Source: Sphingobacteriia bacterium 24-36-13
GTDB lineage: Bacteria; Bacteroidota; Bacteroidia; Chitinophagales; Chitinophagaceae
Reading direction: 5' to 3'
Length of the DNA: 44,870 nt
Assembly (NCBI GenBank): GCA_002281875.1
Contig: NCHN01000022.1
Coordinates: forward strand, 1-44,870
The position numbers were made by a program, and so were the translations under genes. Numbering within the stretch: the stretch's first letter is position 1; each line of letters starts with the position of its first letter. The notes beneath the pieces were generated by a model. It made no database searches and had not been told where the DNA came from. It saw only the letters and a list, made by a program, of their open reading frames with translations. Below, piece after piece: positions 8,498 through 16,722 of the stretch.

Positions 8498-9139
8498 TTA
8501 TATCTTATTTAAGATACTGTCTACAATGCCATAAGCAACAGCTTCTGTAGCATCCATCCAGTAATCGCGGTCGAAATCTGCCAAGATTTGTTCCACTGTT
8601 TTACCGCAATTTTCCGCTAAAATTTTAGCCCCTAATTGTTTGGTCTTTAAAATTTGATTTGCTTGAATTTCTATATCAGCACTAGTAGCTTGGTAATAAC
8701 CACCTAGACTAGGTTGGTGAATCATCACTTCACCGTGCGGATAAATATAACGATGCCCTTTAGCACCAGCACTTAATAGGATAGAACCCATGCTTGCAGC
8801 TAAGCCCATACAAATGGTGCTTACTGGGCTTTGAATCATTTTAATGGTATCATACATGACCATGCCACTAGTTACTACACCACCTGGGCTATTGATGTAT
8901 AATTTAATTTCTGCACCAGGCTTGTCTGCATCTAATAAAAGTAATTTGGTTACTACTTCTTTTGCAGATTTATCGTCTACTACACCCCATAAATACACTG
9001 CTCTTTTTTCAAAGAACAGTTTTTCCATTTTTTTAGTCATGAAACTACCCATGGCGTCTTGTTTCTCTTCCTTATTTTCTTCTGGTTCTTCCTGATCATT
9101 GTTTAGAAAAGGATTCACGATATATTTAGACTGTATCAT
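8498..9139 (-). CDS. clpP: ClpP paralogue 2, serine protease subunit of Clp
   Basis: This 213-residue ClpP-family protein has a complete catalytic triad: S116 (G-L-A-A-S-M-G), H141 (M-I-H-Q-P) and D192 (F-D-R-D-Y). Its N-terminus (about 15-30) is unusually acidic, with a Glu-rich run not found in the neighbouring copy, and may be a propeptide or a distinct axial region. It lies 26 nt after the first clpP and 4 nt before clpX. The two copies differ clearly from each other, so this is an old duplication rather than a recent one. They may form mixed rings, as ClpP1/ClpP2 do in some other bacteria. Confidence 0.95.
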   Translation of the reverse strand: MIQSKYIVNPFLNNDQEEPEENKEEKQDAMGSFMTKKMEKLFFEKRAVYLWGVVDDKSAKEVVTKLLLLDADKPGAEIKLYINSPGGVVTSGMVMYDTIKMIQSPVSTICMGLAASMGSILLSAGAKGHRYIYPHGEVMIHQPSLGGYYQATSADIEIQANQILKTKQLGAKILAENCGKTVEQILADFDRDYWMDATEAVAYGIVDSILNKI

Positions 9140-9165
9140 TTTTAATCAATTTGAATTTTATACAA

Positions 9166-9861
9166 TTATCCTTTCTTTTCTTTACGAGGGTTGGTCAATA
9201 ATACTTCGTCTACCAATCCATACTCTTTAGCTTCCGCTGCAGTCATCCAGAAATCACGATCACTGTCTTTTGCTATGGTCTCTACTGATTTACCAGTATG
9301 GTTTGCAGTGATGGCATACAGCTCATGTTTTAATTTTTTAATTTCACGAGCAGTAATTTCAATATCTGTAGCTTGGCCACCAATACCACCACTTGGTTGG
9401 TGCATCATCACTCTACTATGTTTTAGCGCAGTTCTTTTACCTTGCACTCCAGCACAAAGTAAAATCTGTCCCATACTAGCAGCGATTCCTGTGCAAATAG
9501 TAGCCACATCAGGGCCAATAAACTGCATGGTATCATAGATGCCTAATCCTGCATAAACGCTGCCACCTGGGCTGTTAATATACATTTGAATATCCCTAGA
9601 ACGATCGGTGCTTTCTAAAAACAACAATTGAGCGGTAACAATATTGGCAACGTAATCGTTAATGCCTTCCCCCAAAAAAATAATGCGGTCCATCATTAAA
9701 CGACTAAATACATCCATACTCGCAACATTGAGCGGTCTTTCTTCAATGATATAAGGAGTAAGGTTGGTTACCTGACCGTAATTTTTGTAGTTGTGTAATA
9801 CACCGCTGCTTATGCCGTGGTGCTTAACTGCGTACTGTTCAAACTCTTTTCCAATATTCAT
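9166..9861 (-). CDS. clpP: ClpP paralogue 1, serine protease subunit of Clp
   Basis: This 231-residue protein is the first gene of the clp operon. The triad is S129 (G-I-A-A-S-M-G), H154 (M-M-H-Q-P) and D203 (S-D-R-D-F), and the I-N-S-P-G-G motif is at about 95-100. This copy is slightly longer than E. coli ClpP (207), with an N-terminal extension of about 30 residues and a basic C-terminal tail. The operon promoter should lie in 9862-10035, but I found no perfect -7 box there. The divergent neighbour is the patatin-like gene. Confidence 0.96.
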   Translation of the reverse strand: MNIGKEFEQYAVKHHGISSGVLHNYKNYGQVTNLTPYIIEERPLNVASMDVFSRLMMDRIIFLGEGINDYVANIVTAQLLFLESTDRSRDIQMYINSPGGSVYAGLGIYDTMQFIGPDVATICTGIAASMGQILLCAGVQGKRTALKHSRVMMHQPSGGIGGQATDIEITAREIKKLKHELYAITANHTGKSVETIAKDSDRDFWMTAAEAKEYGLVDEVLLTNPRKEKKG

Positions 9862-9969
9862 AGAATTATTTTTCGCTTTGAAGTTAAGTGTTTTGTTAAA
9901 TAGGTATCAAGACTGTTCAAATACTGTGCAAAGCTCCCTATATGGCAATTTGACATAATAGCCGTGAAT

Positions 9970-9985
9970 ACCGTTAAAAAACGGT
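9970..9985. other. 6-bp inverted repeat in the clpP / patatin divergent spacer
   Basis: ACCGTT (9970-9975), AAAA, AACGGT (9980-9985). It lies in the 174-nt spacer between two divergent genes, about 110 nt from clpP and 50 nt from the patatin gene. It could be an operator. No other clear structure was seen in the spacer. Confidence 0.3.
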
Positions 9986-10035
9986 TGTAAAGGTCGTTCA
10001 TTTTAGATAAGTTCAAAGCGGCTATTTGTTAATAT

Positions 10036-11610
10036 ATGGCAGAAAACACATTTCATATTGGACTTTGTATGGCAGGAGCTGTTTCTGCAGGGGCATATAC
10101 TGCAGGAGTGGTAGACTATTTATTAACTGCTTTGGATCGGTGGGAGCAATGCCGCGGTCAATCTGGGGTTCCAACCCATCGGGTACAATTGTCTATTATA
10201 GGGGGTGCATCAGCAGGAGGGATGACCGGATTTCTTACCGCTGCCGCTATTAACCAGCGGGCAAACAATTTGTTTTATAAAAGCTGGGTAACCATGCAAA
10301 GCGATAATATGCTAGGCCCTCTTTTAGAATGCTCCGATTTAAATCAAACAGGATTATTCAAGTCTTTTTTAAACGGAAACTTTGCCAATGAGCTGGCATC
10401 TGAGGCATTTTCTTATTCCTCCATTCATTGGAATGATACACCTGCTTACATTAATCCCAAACTAAAAGTATTTGCAACTTTAACCAATTTAGAAGGTTTC
10501 AATTTTCCTATATCGTTTAATACAGATTTAAATTGGAAGAATCATTCTATGTCGGTACACTATGACTACGCCTGTTTTCAGTTGGCGAATCAAAATGAAA
10601 CAAGCAAAGGTTGGATGCCTGTTAATTTTAGAACTGGGTTAAATACGAATACTTTTAGAGATGCCGCATTGGCAACAGGTGCATTTCCACTTGGATTGGC
10701 AGCAAGAACTTTGAAACGACCATTGTATGCTATTAAAGAAAATAAATGGATTAATCAGGCAGGTTTAGTGTTAAATCAACAACAGCCCTATTATCATTCC
10801 TTACATGTTGATGGGGGATTAATGAATAATGAACCATTTGAAAAAGTAAGGGAGCTATTAAATGAATTGGTATTCAATGAAACAAAACAGGCCAATGATT
10901 TTAATCATTTTGGACAATTTAAAAGCACGGTATTAATGGTAGATCCGTTTCCAGGAACATTAAAGGAGCCCCTATTGCCGCAACAATCTGTGCTTGATAT
11001 AGCAAAACATACTTTATATGCAATGATGCAACAAATGAAAGCCAAGCCTGCACCAATTGCAGATATATTGAGTAAAAACAAAGCGGGTCAATTTTTAATT
11101 GCACCTGTTAGATACGATACAGCAAATAAAAGAATTGAAGGGGCTAAAGCCATTGCTTGTGGAGCTATCAATGGATTCAGTGGTTTTATTAGTCAAGATT
11201 TTAGGGAACACGATTATGCATTGGGGCAGTACAATTGTCAACAATTTCTTCGTAATCATTTCACCATACCTATTGAACATTTAGCAACACATCCCATTTT
11301 TTCAAAAGGGTATCAAGGAATTGATACTAGCCCATATAGGTCTATCAATTCCTCATCTATTCAAATAATACCCATTTTTGATGCGCAACAAAAACCCAGT
11401 AATTGGCCTATACTTAGTCAAGATCCAATTGCTTCTCAAAAATGGGCATTACGTAAAAGAGTTGCCACGCTTTCTAAAAGCATTCCACTAAAAGGGGTTA
11501 GCAAAAAATTATTTGATATAAGTGGATATTTATTTTTGAATCGAATGATTACAAAAAAGCTTCATCAATTCATGTTGCAACAATTAAAGGAACATGAACT
11601 AATTAAATAA
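10036..11610 (+). CDS. patatin-like phospholipase family protein
   Basis: This 524-residue protein should be an acyl hydrolase with a Ser-Asp dyad. The nucleophile elbow is G-G-A-S-A-G-G at about 56-62. The oxyanion loop is the N-terminal G-A-V-S-A-G-A-Y-T-A-G segment, and the catalytic Asp lies in V-D-G-G-L-M-N-N-E-P at about 257-266. There is no signal peptide, so it is probably cytosolic or membrane-associated. It is longer than a minimal patatin domain; the C-terminal 150 residues are not assigned. The sequence TATTTG ends 7 nt before the ATG, a spacing shared with other genes here, but the box is imperfect (GCTATTTG). Substrate unknown. Confidence 0.85.
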   Translation: MAENTFHIGLCMAGAVSAGAYTAGVVDYLLTALDRWEQCRGQSGVPTHRVQLSIIGGASAGGMTGFLTAAAINQRANNLFYKSWVTMQSDNMLGPLLECSDLNQTGLFKSFLNGNFANELASEAFSYSSIHWNDTPAYINPKLKVFATLTNLEGFNFPISFNTDLNWKNHSMSVHYDYACFQLANQNETSKGWMPVNFRTGLNTNTFRDAALATGAFPLGLAARTLKRPLYAIKENKWINQAGLVLNQQQPYYHSLHVDGGLMNNEPFEKVRELLNELVFNETKQANDFNHFGQFKSTVLMVDPFPGTLKEPLLPQQSVLDIAKHTLYAMMQQMKAKPAPIADILSKNKAGQFLIAPVRYDTANKRIEGAKAIACGAINGFSGFISQDFREHDYALGQYNCQQFLRNHFTIPIEHLATHPIFSKGYQGIDTSPYRSINSSSIQIIPIFDAQQKPSNWPILSQDPIASQKWALRKRVATLSKSIPLKGVSKKLFDISGYLFLNRMITKKLHQFMLQQLKEHELIK

Positions 11611-11633
11611 AAAAACCAACCCGAGGGCTGGTT
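11605..11633 (-). terminator. intrinsic terminator of tig, also between convergent genes
   Basis: On the minus strand an AACCA-GCC-CTCG-GG-TTGGTT type hairpin (11614-11633, one mismatch) is followed by a long T-run (A-run at 11605-11615 on plus). It serves trigger factor. On the plus strand the T-run is only four bases, so termination of the patatin gene there would be weaker. Confidence 0.85.
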
Positions 11634-11656
11634 TTAAAATCATTCAAGAAACTAAA

Positions 11657-13021
11657 TTAGTGGTGATGATGCTCTAACTTCTTAGCGAAATCATCTGCGC
11701 TAATGGTTTCATCCTTTGCTTTAACTTGAGATTCCAATGCATCAAATAGTTTCTCTGCATTAATTCTATGATAACTATCTTCTACGAACTTCTTGTCTTG
11801 CATCATGCGATTAGCATAATCGTCTACCCATTGTTGGTTGTCGCCCAATGCACCTAACTGATTACCCATATAGCTAAACAATTGCATTTTAGCAAAATTG
11901 CGAATGTCTTCAGGTAATACTTCAATCTTGTTGTCTTGAGTTAATTTACTGCTGATTAAAGTCCACTTTAATTGTTTAACAAATGAAGGGAATTCTGCTT
12001 CTGCTTCTTCAGCAGTTTTAGGTTTTTCTCCTCCATTTTGCAACCAACGTTTTAAGAAACTTTCAGGGAATTCCATATTGATATGGTCTACTAAGAAATG
12101 GTAAATCTGGTCTTGTATTTGATTGCGAGCAGACTGTGCATAATACTTTTCAATTTCTGCTTTAATTTCATTTCTAAGATCAGCCTCCGTTTTGATTTGG
12201 TCGTTTCCTGGATAAATTTGAACAAAAAGTTCTTCATTCAATTCTGCTTTCTCTACTAAACCTACTTTAGTAATTAATAAATTGAAATATTTATCCGAAT
12301 CGTCTTTGGTTAAGCCAAGGTCGGCTAAAATGGTTTCCGCTTCTTTGTCTTCAAAGGCTTTCTTGATTTGTAATAAAACCACATCGTCCTTTTTCTTATC
12401 CATTAAATTCTTGCGAAACTTTTCTGCAAAGTATTTAACCAATACAGAGTTGTCTTTGGTAATGCCGTTTTCTATAGGGTTACCTTTAGCGTCTGCTTCT
12501 GTAAATGTTACATTCAATACATTGTCTTCGTTGGTAACTGTTTCAGGTTCAGTCATTTTCCCAAAACGAGTTTGTAGTCTAGCTACTTCATCATTGATCA
12601 TTTCATCGGTTACTGTAACCACATATTTAGTTGCAGTAAATTTTGATAAGTCTACATCAAAATTTGGCTTTAATCCAATTTCAAAAGAAAATACATAATC
12701 AATTGGATTATTCATGTCTAAAACACGAGCATCATTTTCTAATGGTAAGGGCTGAGCAAAAATATCAATTTGCTCTTTAGCCATATAGGCATTCATTTCT
12801 TGTTCTACTTTACGTAGTACTTCGTCGGAAAATACACCCTGACCGTACATTTTTTTAACCAATCCAGTTGGAACCATTCCTTTTCTAAAGCCTGGGATAT
12901 TGGCAGTTTTAGCATATTTCTTTAGGCTGGTTTCAAAACCTTTTAAATAATCATCCTTAGTAAGGGTAACGGTAAGCTTATCATTTAATAAGCCAATGTT
13001 TTCTCTGGTAATTGTAGCCAT
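11657..13021 (-). CDS. tig: trigger factor (ribosome-associated chaperone)
   Basis: This 454-residue protein binds the ribosome exit tunnel and shields nascent chains. The ribosome-docking signature G-F-R-K-G-M-V-P is at about 43-50. A middle region (about 150-245) occupies the place of the FKBP-like prolyl isomerase domain but is very divergent, so isomerase activity is doubtful. A long helical C-terminal arm domain follows. The protein ends K-L-E-H-H-H-H, a natural histidine tail. The gene is monocistronic, with a -7 box before it and a strong terminator after it. In Proteobacteria tig is next to clpPX; here it is separated from clp by one gene on the opposite strand. Confidence 0.94.
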   Translation of the reverse strand: MATITRENIGLLNDKLTVTLTKDDYLKGFETSLKKYAKTANIPGFRKGMVPTGLVKKMYGQGVFSDEVLRKVEQEMNAYMAKEQIDIFAQPLPLENDARVLDMNNPIDYVFSFEIGLKPNFDVDLSKFTATKYVVTVTDEMINDEVARLQTRFGKMTEPETVTNEDNVLNVTFTEADAKGNPIENGITKDNSVLVKYFAEKFRKNLMDKKKDDVVLLQIKKAFEDKEAETILADLGLTKDDSDKYFNLLITKVGLVEKAELNEELFVQIYPGNDQIKTEADLRNEIKAEIEKYYAQSARNQIQDQIYHFLVDHINMEFPESFLKRWLQNGGEKPKTAEEAEAEFPSFVKQLKWTLISSKLTQDNKIEVLPEDIRNFAKMQLFSYMGNQLGALGDNQQWVDDYANRMMQDKKFVEDSYHRINAEKLFDALESQVKAKDETISADDFAKKLEHHHH

Positions 13022-13052
13022 ATAGGTGTTTTATAAACTTAAATTCGGGCTG

Positions 13053-13060
13053 CAAAGGTA
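13053..13060 (-). promoter_or_regulatory. -7 box of the tig promoter
   Basis: The minus strand reads TACCTTTG, a perfect TAnnTTTG, followed by GC, 31 nt before the tig ATG. No good -33 TTG lies at the usual distance; the upstream sequence is the T-run of the tRNA terminator. Confidence 0.5.
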
Positions 13061-13072
13061 GGGGATTCGCAC

Positions 13073-13098
13073 AAAAAAACCACCTTAAAAAGGTGGTT
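13073..13098 (-). terminator. intrinsic terminator of tRNA-Leu
   Basis: AACCACCTT / AAGGTGGTT, a perfect 9-bp stem (13078-13098) with a 3-nt loop, followed on the minus strand by a T-run (A-run 13073-13079). It starts 3 nt after the tRNA 3' end. Confidence 0.93.
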
Positions 13099-13101
13099 AA
13101 G

Positions 13102-13183
13102 TGCGGATGATAGGGGTCGAACCTACATGCCTCGCGGCGCTAGATCCTAAGTCTAGTGCGTCTGCCAATTTCGCCACATCCGC
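13102..13183 (-). tRNA. tRNA-Leu, anticodon UAG
   Basis: This 82-nt class II tRNA has a 7-bp acceptor stem (GCGGATG with CATCCGC), discriminator A, a D-arm with TGGC, an anticodon stem CTAGA/TCTAG around loop CT-TAG-GA, a variable arm with GCGCCGCGAG, and a T-arm with GGTTCGACCCC. The anticodon TAG reads CUN leucine codons. The long variable arm and A discriminator are leucine identity features. CCA is not encoded. It is transcribed alone with its own promoter and terminator. Confidence 0.96.
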
Positions 13184-13194
13184 ATTTTGGACGG

Positions 13195-13202
13195 CAAAAA
13201 TA
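13195..13202 (-). promoter_or_regulatory. -7 box of the tRNA-Leu promoter
   Basis: The minus strand reads TATTTTTG, a perfect TAnnTTTG, 11 nt before the mature tRNA 5' end. The expected -33 position has GTTCG rather than TTG, so only the -7 element is clear. Confidence 0.5.
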
Positions 13203-13213
13203 AGGGGATTTTT

Positions 13214-13957
13214 TTAAAAACGAACAGTAAACTTGGTTCCAATTTGAGGTTCACTGGTGCAATTAATGCTTCCACCCTGTTCTTCAATTTGGTTTTTGAT
13301 TAAGTAAAGTCCAATGCCCTTGCTATCGTAACCACTATGAAAGCTCTTTTGAAACTTGAATAATAAGTGTCCAAACTTGTTTAAATCGATCCCCAAACCA
13401 TTGTCACTTACACTTAAATAAGAATTTCCTTCATTTTCATAAGTGCTAATATGGATAGCTGGTGGAATATTGGGTTTGGTGTATTTCAAGCTATTGCTTA
13501 GTAAATTGTATAATATGCTCTGTAAATATACTTTTGGATAAAGTATATTGGTAACAGCAAGGTCCATGGTAATAACTGCATTTTTCTGCTGTATAATGTC
13601 TTGTAGTTGCAGTGACGCACTATTAATTACATCTTCAAAAACACAATCGGAAGCAGGAATGTCTTTCTCTAAGTGGATTTGAAGAATTTGAATTAATTCA
13701 TTCAGGTTATTGGTTAAATCATTGCTGATTTTCTTTAAATAATCCATGGAGGCTTTTTTGAGCTCAGGATCGTCTGTATTTTCATACATTTCTAGCATCT
13801 TAGAAATATTGTGAGCTGGACCTCTAACATCATGGGTAATAATTCCAGCAAAATCTTTTAACTGGCTCACTTTTTTTTCTAGTGCATGTTGAATTTTGAG
13901 CAATTTTTTATTTTGCTCTTCTAGGCTTTCTGTCTCTACTTGGGTAGGGTTGATCAT
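13214..13957 (-). CDS. soluble sensor histidine kinase without an obvious input domain
   Basis: This 247-residue protein begins with a short coiled coil (about 8-35) and goes directly into the kinase core. H42 is the phospho-acceptor in I-I-T-H-D-V-R-G-P. The N-box is L-L-S-N-S-L-K-Y-T, G1 is S-D-N-G-L-G-I, and G2 is S-K-G-I-G-L-Y-L-I-K-N. There is no membrane segment or recognisable sensor domain, so the input must come from a partner. No response regulator is adjacent. The upstream region (13958-14056) carries a palindrome at 13987-14002. The short length is consistent with a stand-alone kinase such as partner-dependent Bacteroidota kinases, not a truncation. Confidence 0.85.
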   Translation of the reverse strand: MINPTQVETESLEEQNKKLLKIQHALEKKVSQLKDFAGIITHDVRGPAHNISKMLEMYENTDDPELKKASMDYLKKISNDLTNNLNELIQILQIHLEKDIPASDCVFEDVINSASLQLQDIIQQKNAVITMDLAVTNILYPKVYLQSILYNLLSNSLKYTKPNIPPAIHISTYENEGNSYLSVSDNGLGIDLNKFGHLLFKFQKSFHSGYDSKGIGLYLIKNQIEEQGGSINCTSEPQIGTKFTVRF

Positions 13958-13986
13958 GGCGTATAATCGGCTGGGGGGAACGCCGG

Positions 13987-14002
13987 TACCTAAAATTAGG
14001 TA
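13987..14002 (-). promoter_or_regulatory. 16-bp near-perfect palindrome upstream of the histidine kinase gene
   Basis: TACCTAA-AA-TTAGGTA has 7-bp arms around a 2-bp centre, 30 nt before the kinase start. The size and symmetry suit a dimeric repressor or activator site. It lacks a following T-run, so it is not a convincing terminator. Confidence 0.4.
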
Positions 14003-14056
14003 TTTCTTTAAAAGGATTATGTTTTTATTAACTAATCGTCATTTGACGAAATATTG

Positions 14057-15292
14057 CTACTTTTTGAATGCAGAAAGAATGGCTTCAATGGTTTCATTCA
14101 TCCCTTTTTGGTTAATCCATCTTAATATTACCACCAAATCATTTTCCTGATCAACGTAAATAATATTGTTCCCATTTCCAACATGTGCAAATGCAGATGC
14201 AGGGGCAGCGGGTAAAAATTTTCGATTGGTGTTCAAGAAAAAATTCATGTAACCATATTCAGGGTTAGCTGTTCCAGGTGTTCTTGCTTGTTTAAGCCAA
14301 GACTCAGACAGCAATTGTTGATTGTTCCATTTGCCATTTCTTAAAGTTAATAGGCCAAACCTAGCCATATCTTCTGCATGAATAAACATGCCTCCTCCCC
14401 AATGACCACCTCCACTAACAGCTTGAACGGGTTGACCGTCTAAAACAATCCATGAGTTTCTATATCCAGTCCATCTCCAGGTAGTAGACGCTCCAATCGG
14501 ATCCATAATATACTGCTTCAATACTTGCGGTAAGGGTTTTCTAAAAACACTGGTTACAGCTAGTGCCAAAGCATTTACCCTAACATCATTGTATTCATAA
14601 ACGGTTCCAGGTACATTTCTAGTTCTATTCAACCATTTTTTGGGGTCTGCATCAGGTCTGTCTGCCCAATCAGGTTTACCCCATAATGTACCTTCCCAAT
14701 CACTGGTTTGCCTAAGCATTGATTCCCATGTGATGGATTTATTATGGGGAGTATTAAAGGGTTGTAAGAGTTCTGATTGTTTAAATTGTTCAGCAGGTTT
14801 TGTAACCGGATTCAAAGCAAATAATTCTATCGGAGGAATATAAGGAGCCACGAAATCATTAACAGATGAAATGAGTTGTTGATCAACCGCCAATCCTACA
14901 GCAGATGATAAAAAACTTTTTGCCACACTATGGGTCATATCGCATTTAAGTGGCGTTCCCCATTCAGCAATTTTGTATCCTTTGTAAATAATAATACCAG
15001 TTTGGTCGCCTCTATCTTCAAAAGGGCCAATACCATCTCCAAATGGTTCTTTCCCAAATGTTTTATAATGGTTCTCTTCCATACTGCGTGGATTGGGAGA
15101 CTCCGATTCTTGCGCAATTTTGATGGCTCTTTGAATATCCAATGGAGAAAGTCCTAGACTTTCTGGACTTCTTTTTTCCCAAGCATTTGCTGTAGGATAA
15201 TATACACTGTTCGTGATTGGCTTTTTGGATTGTCCAAAACAACTAAGTGATAAAAGGAGGGCTGCAAATAAAAAACGATAATGCTTAATCAT
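14057..15292 (-). CDS. secreted serine hydrolase, beta-lactamase class C / esterase family
   Basis: The product has about 411 residues from the chosen ATG at 15292; an ATG six codons upstream (15310) would spoil the signal peptide. The N-terminus is a signal sequence (Lys, His, Arg, then a Leu-rich core, ending near Cys-Phe-Gly-Gln), so it is exported. The S-x-x-K motif is S122-V-A-K125 (T-H-S-V-A-K). The Tyr motif is Y-E-Y-N-D, and a late H-V-G-N-G replaces the K-T-G box of true beta-lactamases, as is usual for esterases and D-Ala peptidases of this family. Substrate unknown. Its start codon lies in the loop of a 17-bp hairpin that also looks like the helicase terminator. Confidence 0.85.
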   Translation of the reverse strand: MIKHYRFLFAALLLSLSCFGQSKKPITNSVYYPTANAWEKRSPESLGLSPLDIQRAIKIAQESESPNPRSMEENHYKTFGKEPFGDGIGPFEDRGDQTGIIIYKGYKIAEWGTPLKCDMTHSVAKSFLSSAVGLAVDQQLISSVNDFVAPYIPPIELFALNPVTKPAEQFKQSELLQPFNTPHNKSITWESMLRQTSDWEGTLWGKPDWADRPDADPKKWLNRTRNVPGTVYEYNDVRVNALALAVTSVFRKPLPQVLKQYIMDPIGASTTWRWTGYRNSWIVLDGQPVQAVSGGGHWGGGMFIHAEDMARFGLLTLRNGKWNNQQLLSESWLKQARTPGTANPEYGYMNFFLNTNRKFLPAAPASAFAHVGNGNNIIYVDQENDLVVILRWINQKGMNETIEAILSAFKK

Positions 15293-15318
15293 GAAATCCA
15301 AATTAAGCATTATCGTTT
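15267..15318 (-). terminator. 17-bp perfect hairpin: helicase terminator overlapping the next gene's start
   Basis: Arms 15273-15289 and 15302-15318 are exact reverse complements (17 bp) with a 12-nt loop (15290-15301). On the minus strand the second arm runs into a T-rich stretch (A-run from 15271), so it looks like an intrinsic terminator 12 nt after the helicase stop. The loop contains the ATG (15292-15290) of the serine hydrolase, and the second arm encodes its first residues. Confidence 0.75.
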
Positions 15319-15330
15319 ATGTAAAGAAGT

Positions 15331-16575
15331 TTACCCGCGGTTTTGAGCAGACTTATGGTAACTAAATTTTCTTGTTCTATTTTGTTGCTGAGGTCTTCTA
15401 TTGCGTTCAGGAAGTTTGAAACTGCCTACCACTGGAGCTTCTGAATGATAAGCATGATCTGTAACTACAGGTAGTTGAATCTTGATTAATTTCTGAATAT
15501 CTTTTAAATAAGCCCTTTCTTCTCCATCACAAAAAGACACTGCCATACCACTCGCGCCCGCTCTACCTGTTCTGCCAATGCGATGAACATAAGTTTCAGG
15601 CACATTGGGAAGTTCGTAGTTAAAAACGTGCGACAATAAATCAATATCAATTCCTCTGGCAGCAATATCCGTTGCAACCAAAATACGCGTTGAGCCAGCT
15701 TTAAAATTGGTTAACGCACGTTGTCTGGCATTTTGTGATTTATTTCCGTGAATGGCTTCTGCAGTAATGCCTTGTTTAGTAAGATCTTTTACTACTTTAT
15801 CAGCTCCATGCTTGGTTCTGGTAAATACCAATGCAGTTTGAATTTGTTGGTCTTTTAATAACTCATTCAACAAATGTTTTTTGTTTTCTTTCTCAACAAA
15901 ATAGACTGCCTGTTCAATTTTTTCTACAGTAGATGACACCGGAGTCACTTCTACTTTTGCAGGATTATGTAAAAGCGTTGCAGATAATTTTTCAATTTCT
16001 GGAGGCATGGTTGCAGAAAAAAACAAAGTCTGTTTTTTTGCAGGCAATTTGGCAACAATCTTTTTTACATCGTTGATGAATCCCATGTCTAACATGCGAT
16101 CTGCTTCGTCTAATACAAAAAATTGTATATCGTGTAAACGCACATGACCTTGTTGCATTAAGTCTAATAATCGACCAGGTGTAGCTACTAAAATATCTAC
16201 GCCATTCCGCAAGGCATTTACCTGATGAACCTGTGATACTCCACCAAAAATTACCTGGTGTTTCATTCTTAAGTTCTTGCCATATGCTGCAAAACTTTCA
16301 TCAATCTGAATAGCCAATTCTCTTGTAGGAGTTAAAATAAGGGCTTTAATTCCCTTGCTGTAATTTCCGCCTATTTGCGTTTTGCAAACCAATTGTAAAA
16401 TAGGAATTGCAAAAGCGGCTGTTTTACCAGTACCGGTTTGGGCGCAACCCAATAAATCTCTTCCAGCCAATGCCAATGGTATGGCTTGTTGCTGAATAGG
16501 GGTAGGATTTACGTACCCTTCTGTTTCGAGCGCATTCAAGATGGGCTCAATGAGTTCTAATTCTTTGAATAACAC
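15331..16575 (-). CDS. rhlE: DEAD-box RNA helicase, RhlE type
   Basis: This 414-residue protein has all canonical motifs in order: Q motif (P-T-P-I-Q-Q), I (A-Q-T-G-T-G-K-T, about 44-51), Ia (P-T-R-E-L), Ib (T-P-G-R), II (D-E-A-D), III (S-A-T), V (A-R-G-I-D) and VI (H-R-I-G-R-T-G-R). The C-terminal tail of about 35 residues is basic and Gln/Arg-rich, suited to RNA binding. It unwinds RNA in ribosome assembly, decay or cold adaptation. The start codon is GTG. A consensus promoter inside the upstream msrC gene implies a 5' leader of about 110 nt, a feature common in cold-regulated mRNAs. RhlE is the best subgroup, with CsdA/DeaD less likely because the C-terminal RNA-binding domain is missing. 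Confidence 0.9.
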   Translation of the reverse strand: MLFKELELIEPILNALETEGYVNPTPIQQQAIPLALAGRDLLGCAQTGTGKTAAFAIPILQLVCKTQIGGNYSKGIKALILTPTRELAIQIDESFAAYGKNLRMKHQVIFGGVSQVHQVNALRNGVDILVATPGRLLDLMQQGHVRLHDIQFFVLDEADRMLDMGFINDVKKIVAKLPAKKQTLFFSATMPPEIEKLSATLLHNPAKVEVTPVSSTVEKIEQAVYFVEKENKKHLLNELLKDQQIQTALVFTRTKHGADKVVKDLTKQGITAEAIHGNKSQNARQRALTNFKAGSTRILVATDIAARGIDIDLLSHVFNYELPNVPETYVHRIGRTGRAGASGMAVSFCDGEERAYLKDIQKLIKIQLPVVTDHAYHSEAPVVGSFKLPERNRRPQQQNRTRKFSYHKSAQNRG

Positions 16576-16691
16576 ATTATGTGATTTAAGTGAACACCTG
16601 AAATATCAAGTGCTATATAGCCTAACTATTGATGGGATTACCTTGTCACTGAAGTAGATTCCAGTCTAACCGAGAGAGTATATGAATAGTG

Positions 16692-16722
16692 CAAAGCTAA
16701 ACAATTTTTAATAAAGCAACAA
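16692..16722 (-). promoter_or_regulatory. promoter of the RhlE-type helicase gene
   Basis: On the minus strand TTG (16722-16720), a 20-nt spacer, then TAGCTTTG (16699-16692) match both Bacteroidota elements. It lies over the last codons of msrC. Transcription should begin near 16685-16688, leaving about 110 nt of leader before the GTG at 16575. Confidence 0.65.

Noticed and set aside
10026-10253. 75-residue frame overlapping the start of the patatin-like gene
   Set aside because: It overlaps the N-terminal catalytic motifs of the patatin frame and has unlikely Cys/Arg-rich composition.
11657-11680. Vector His-tag contamination at the end of tig
   Set aside because: Only four His with mixed codons, followed by TAA, a native-looking intergenic region and a terminator; no vector sequence nearby.
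12282-12698. 138-residue open frame on the plus strand within trigger factor
   Set aside because: Antisense shadow of tig with skewed composition and no promoter or motif.
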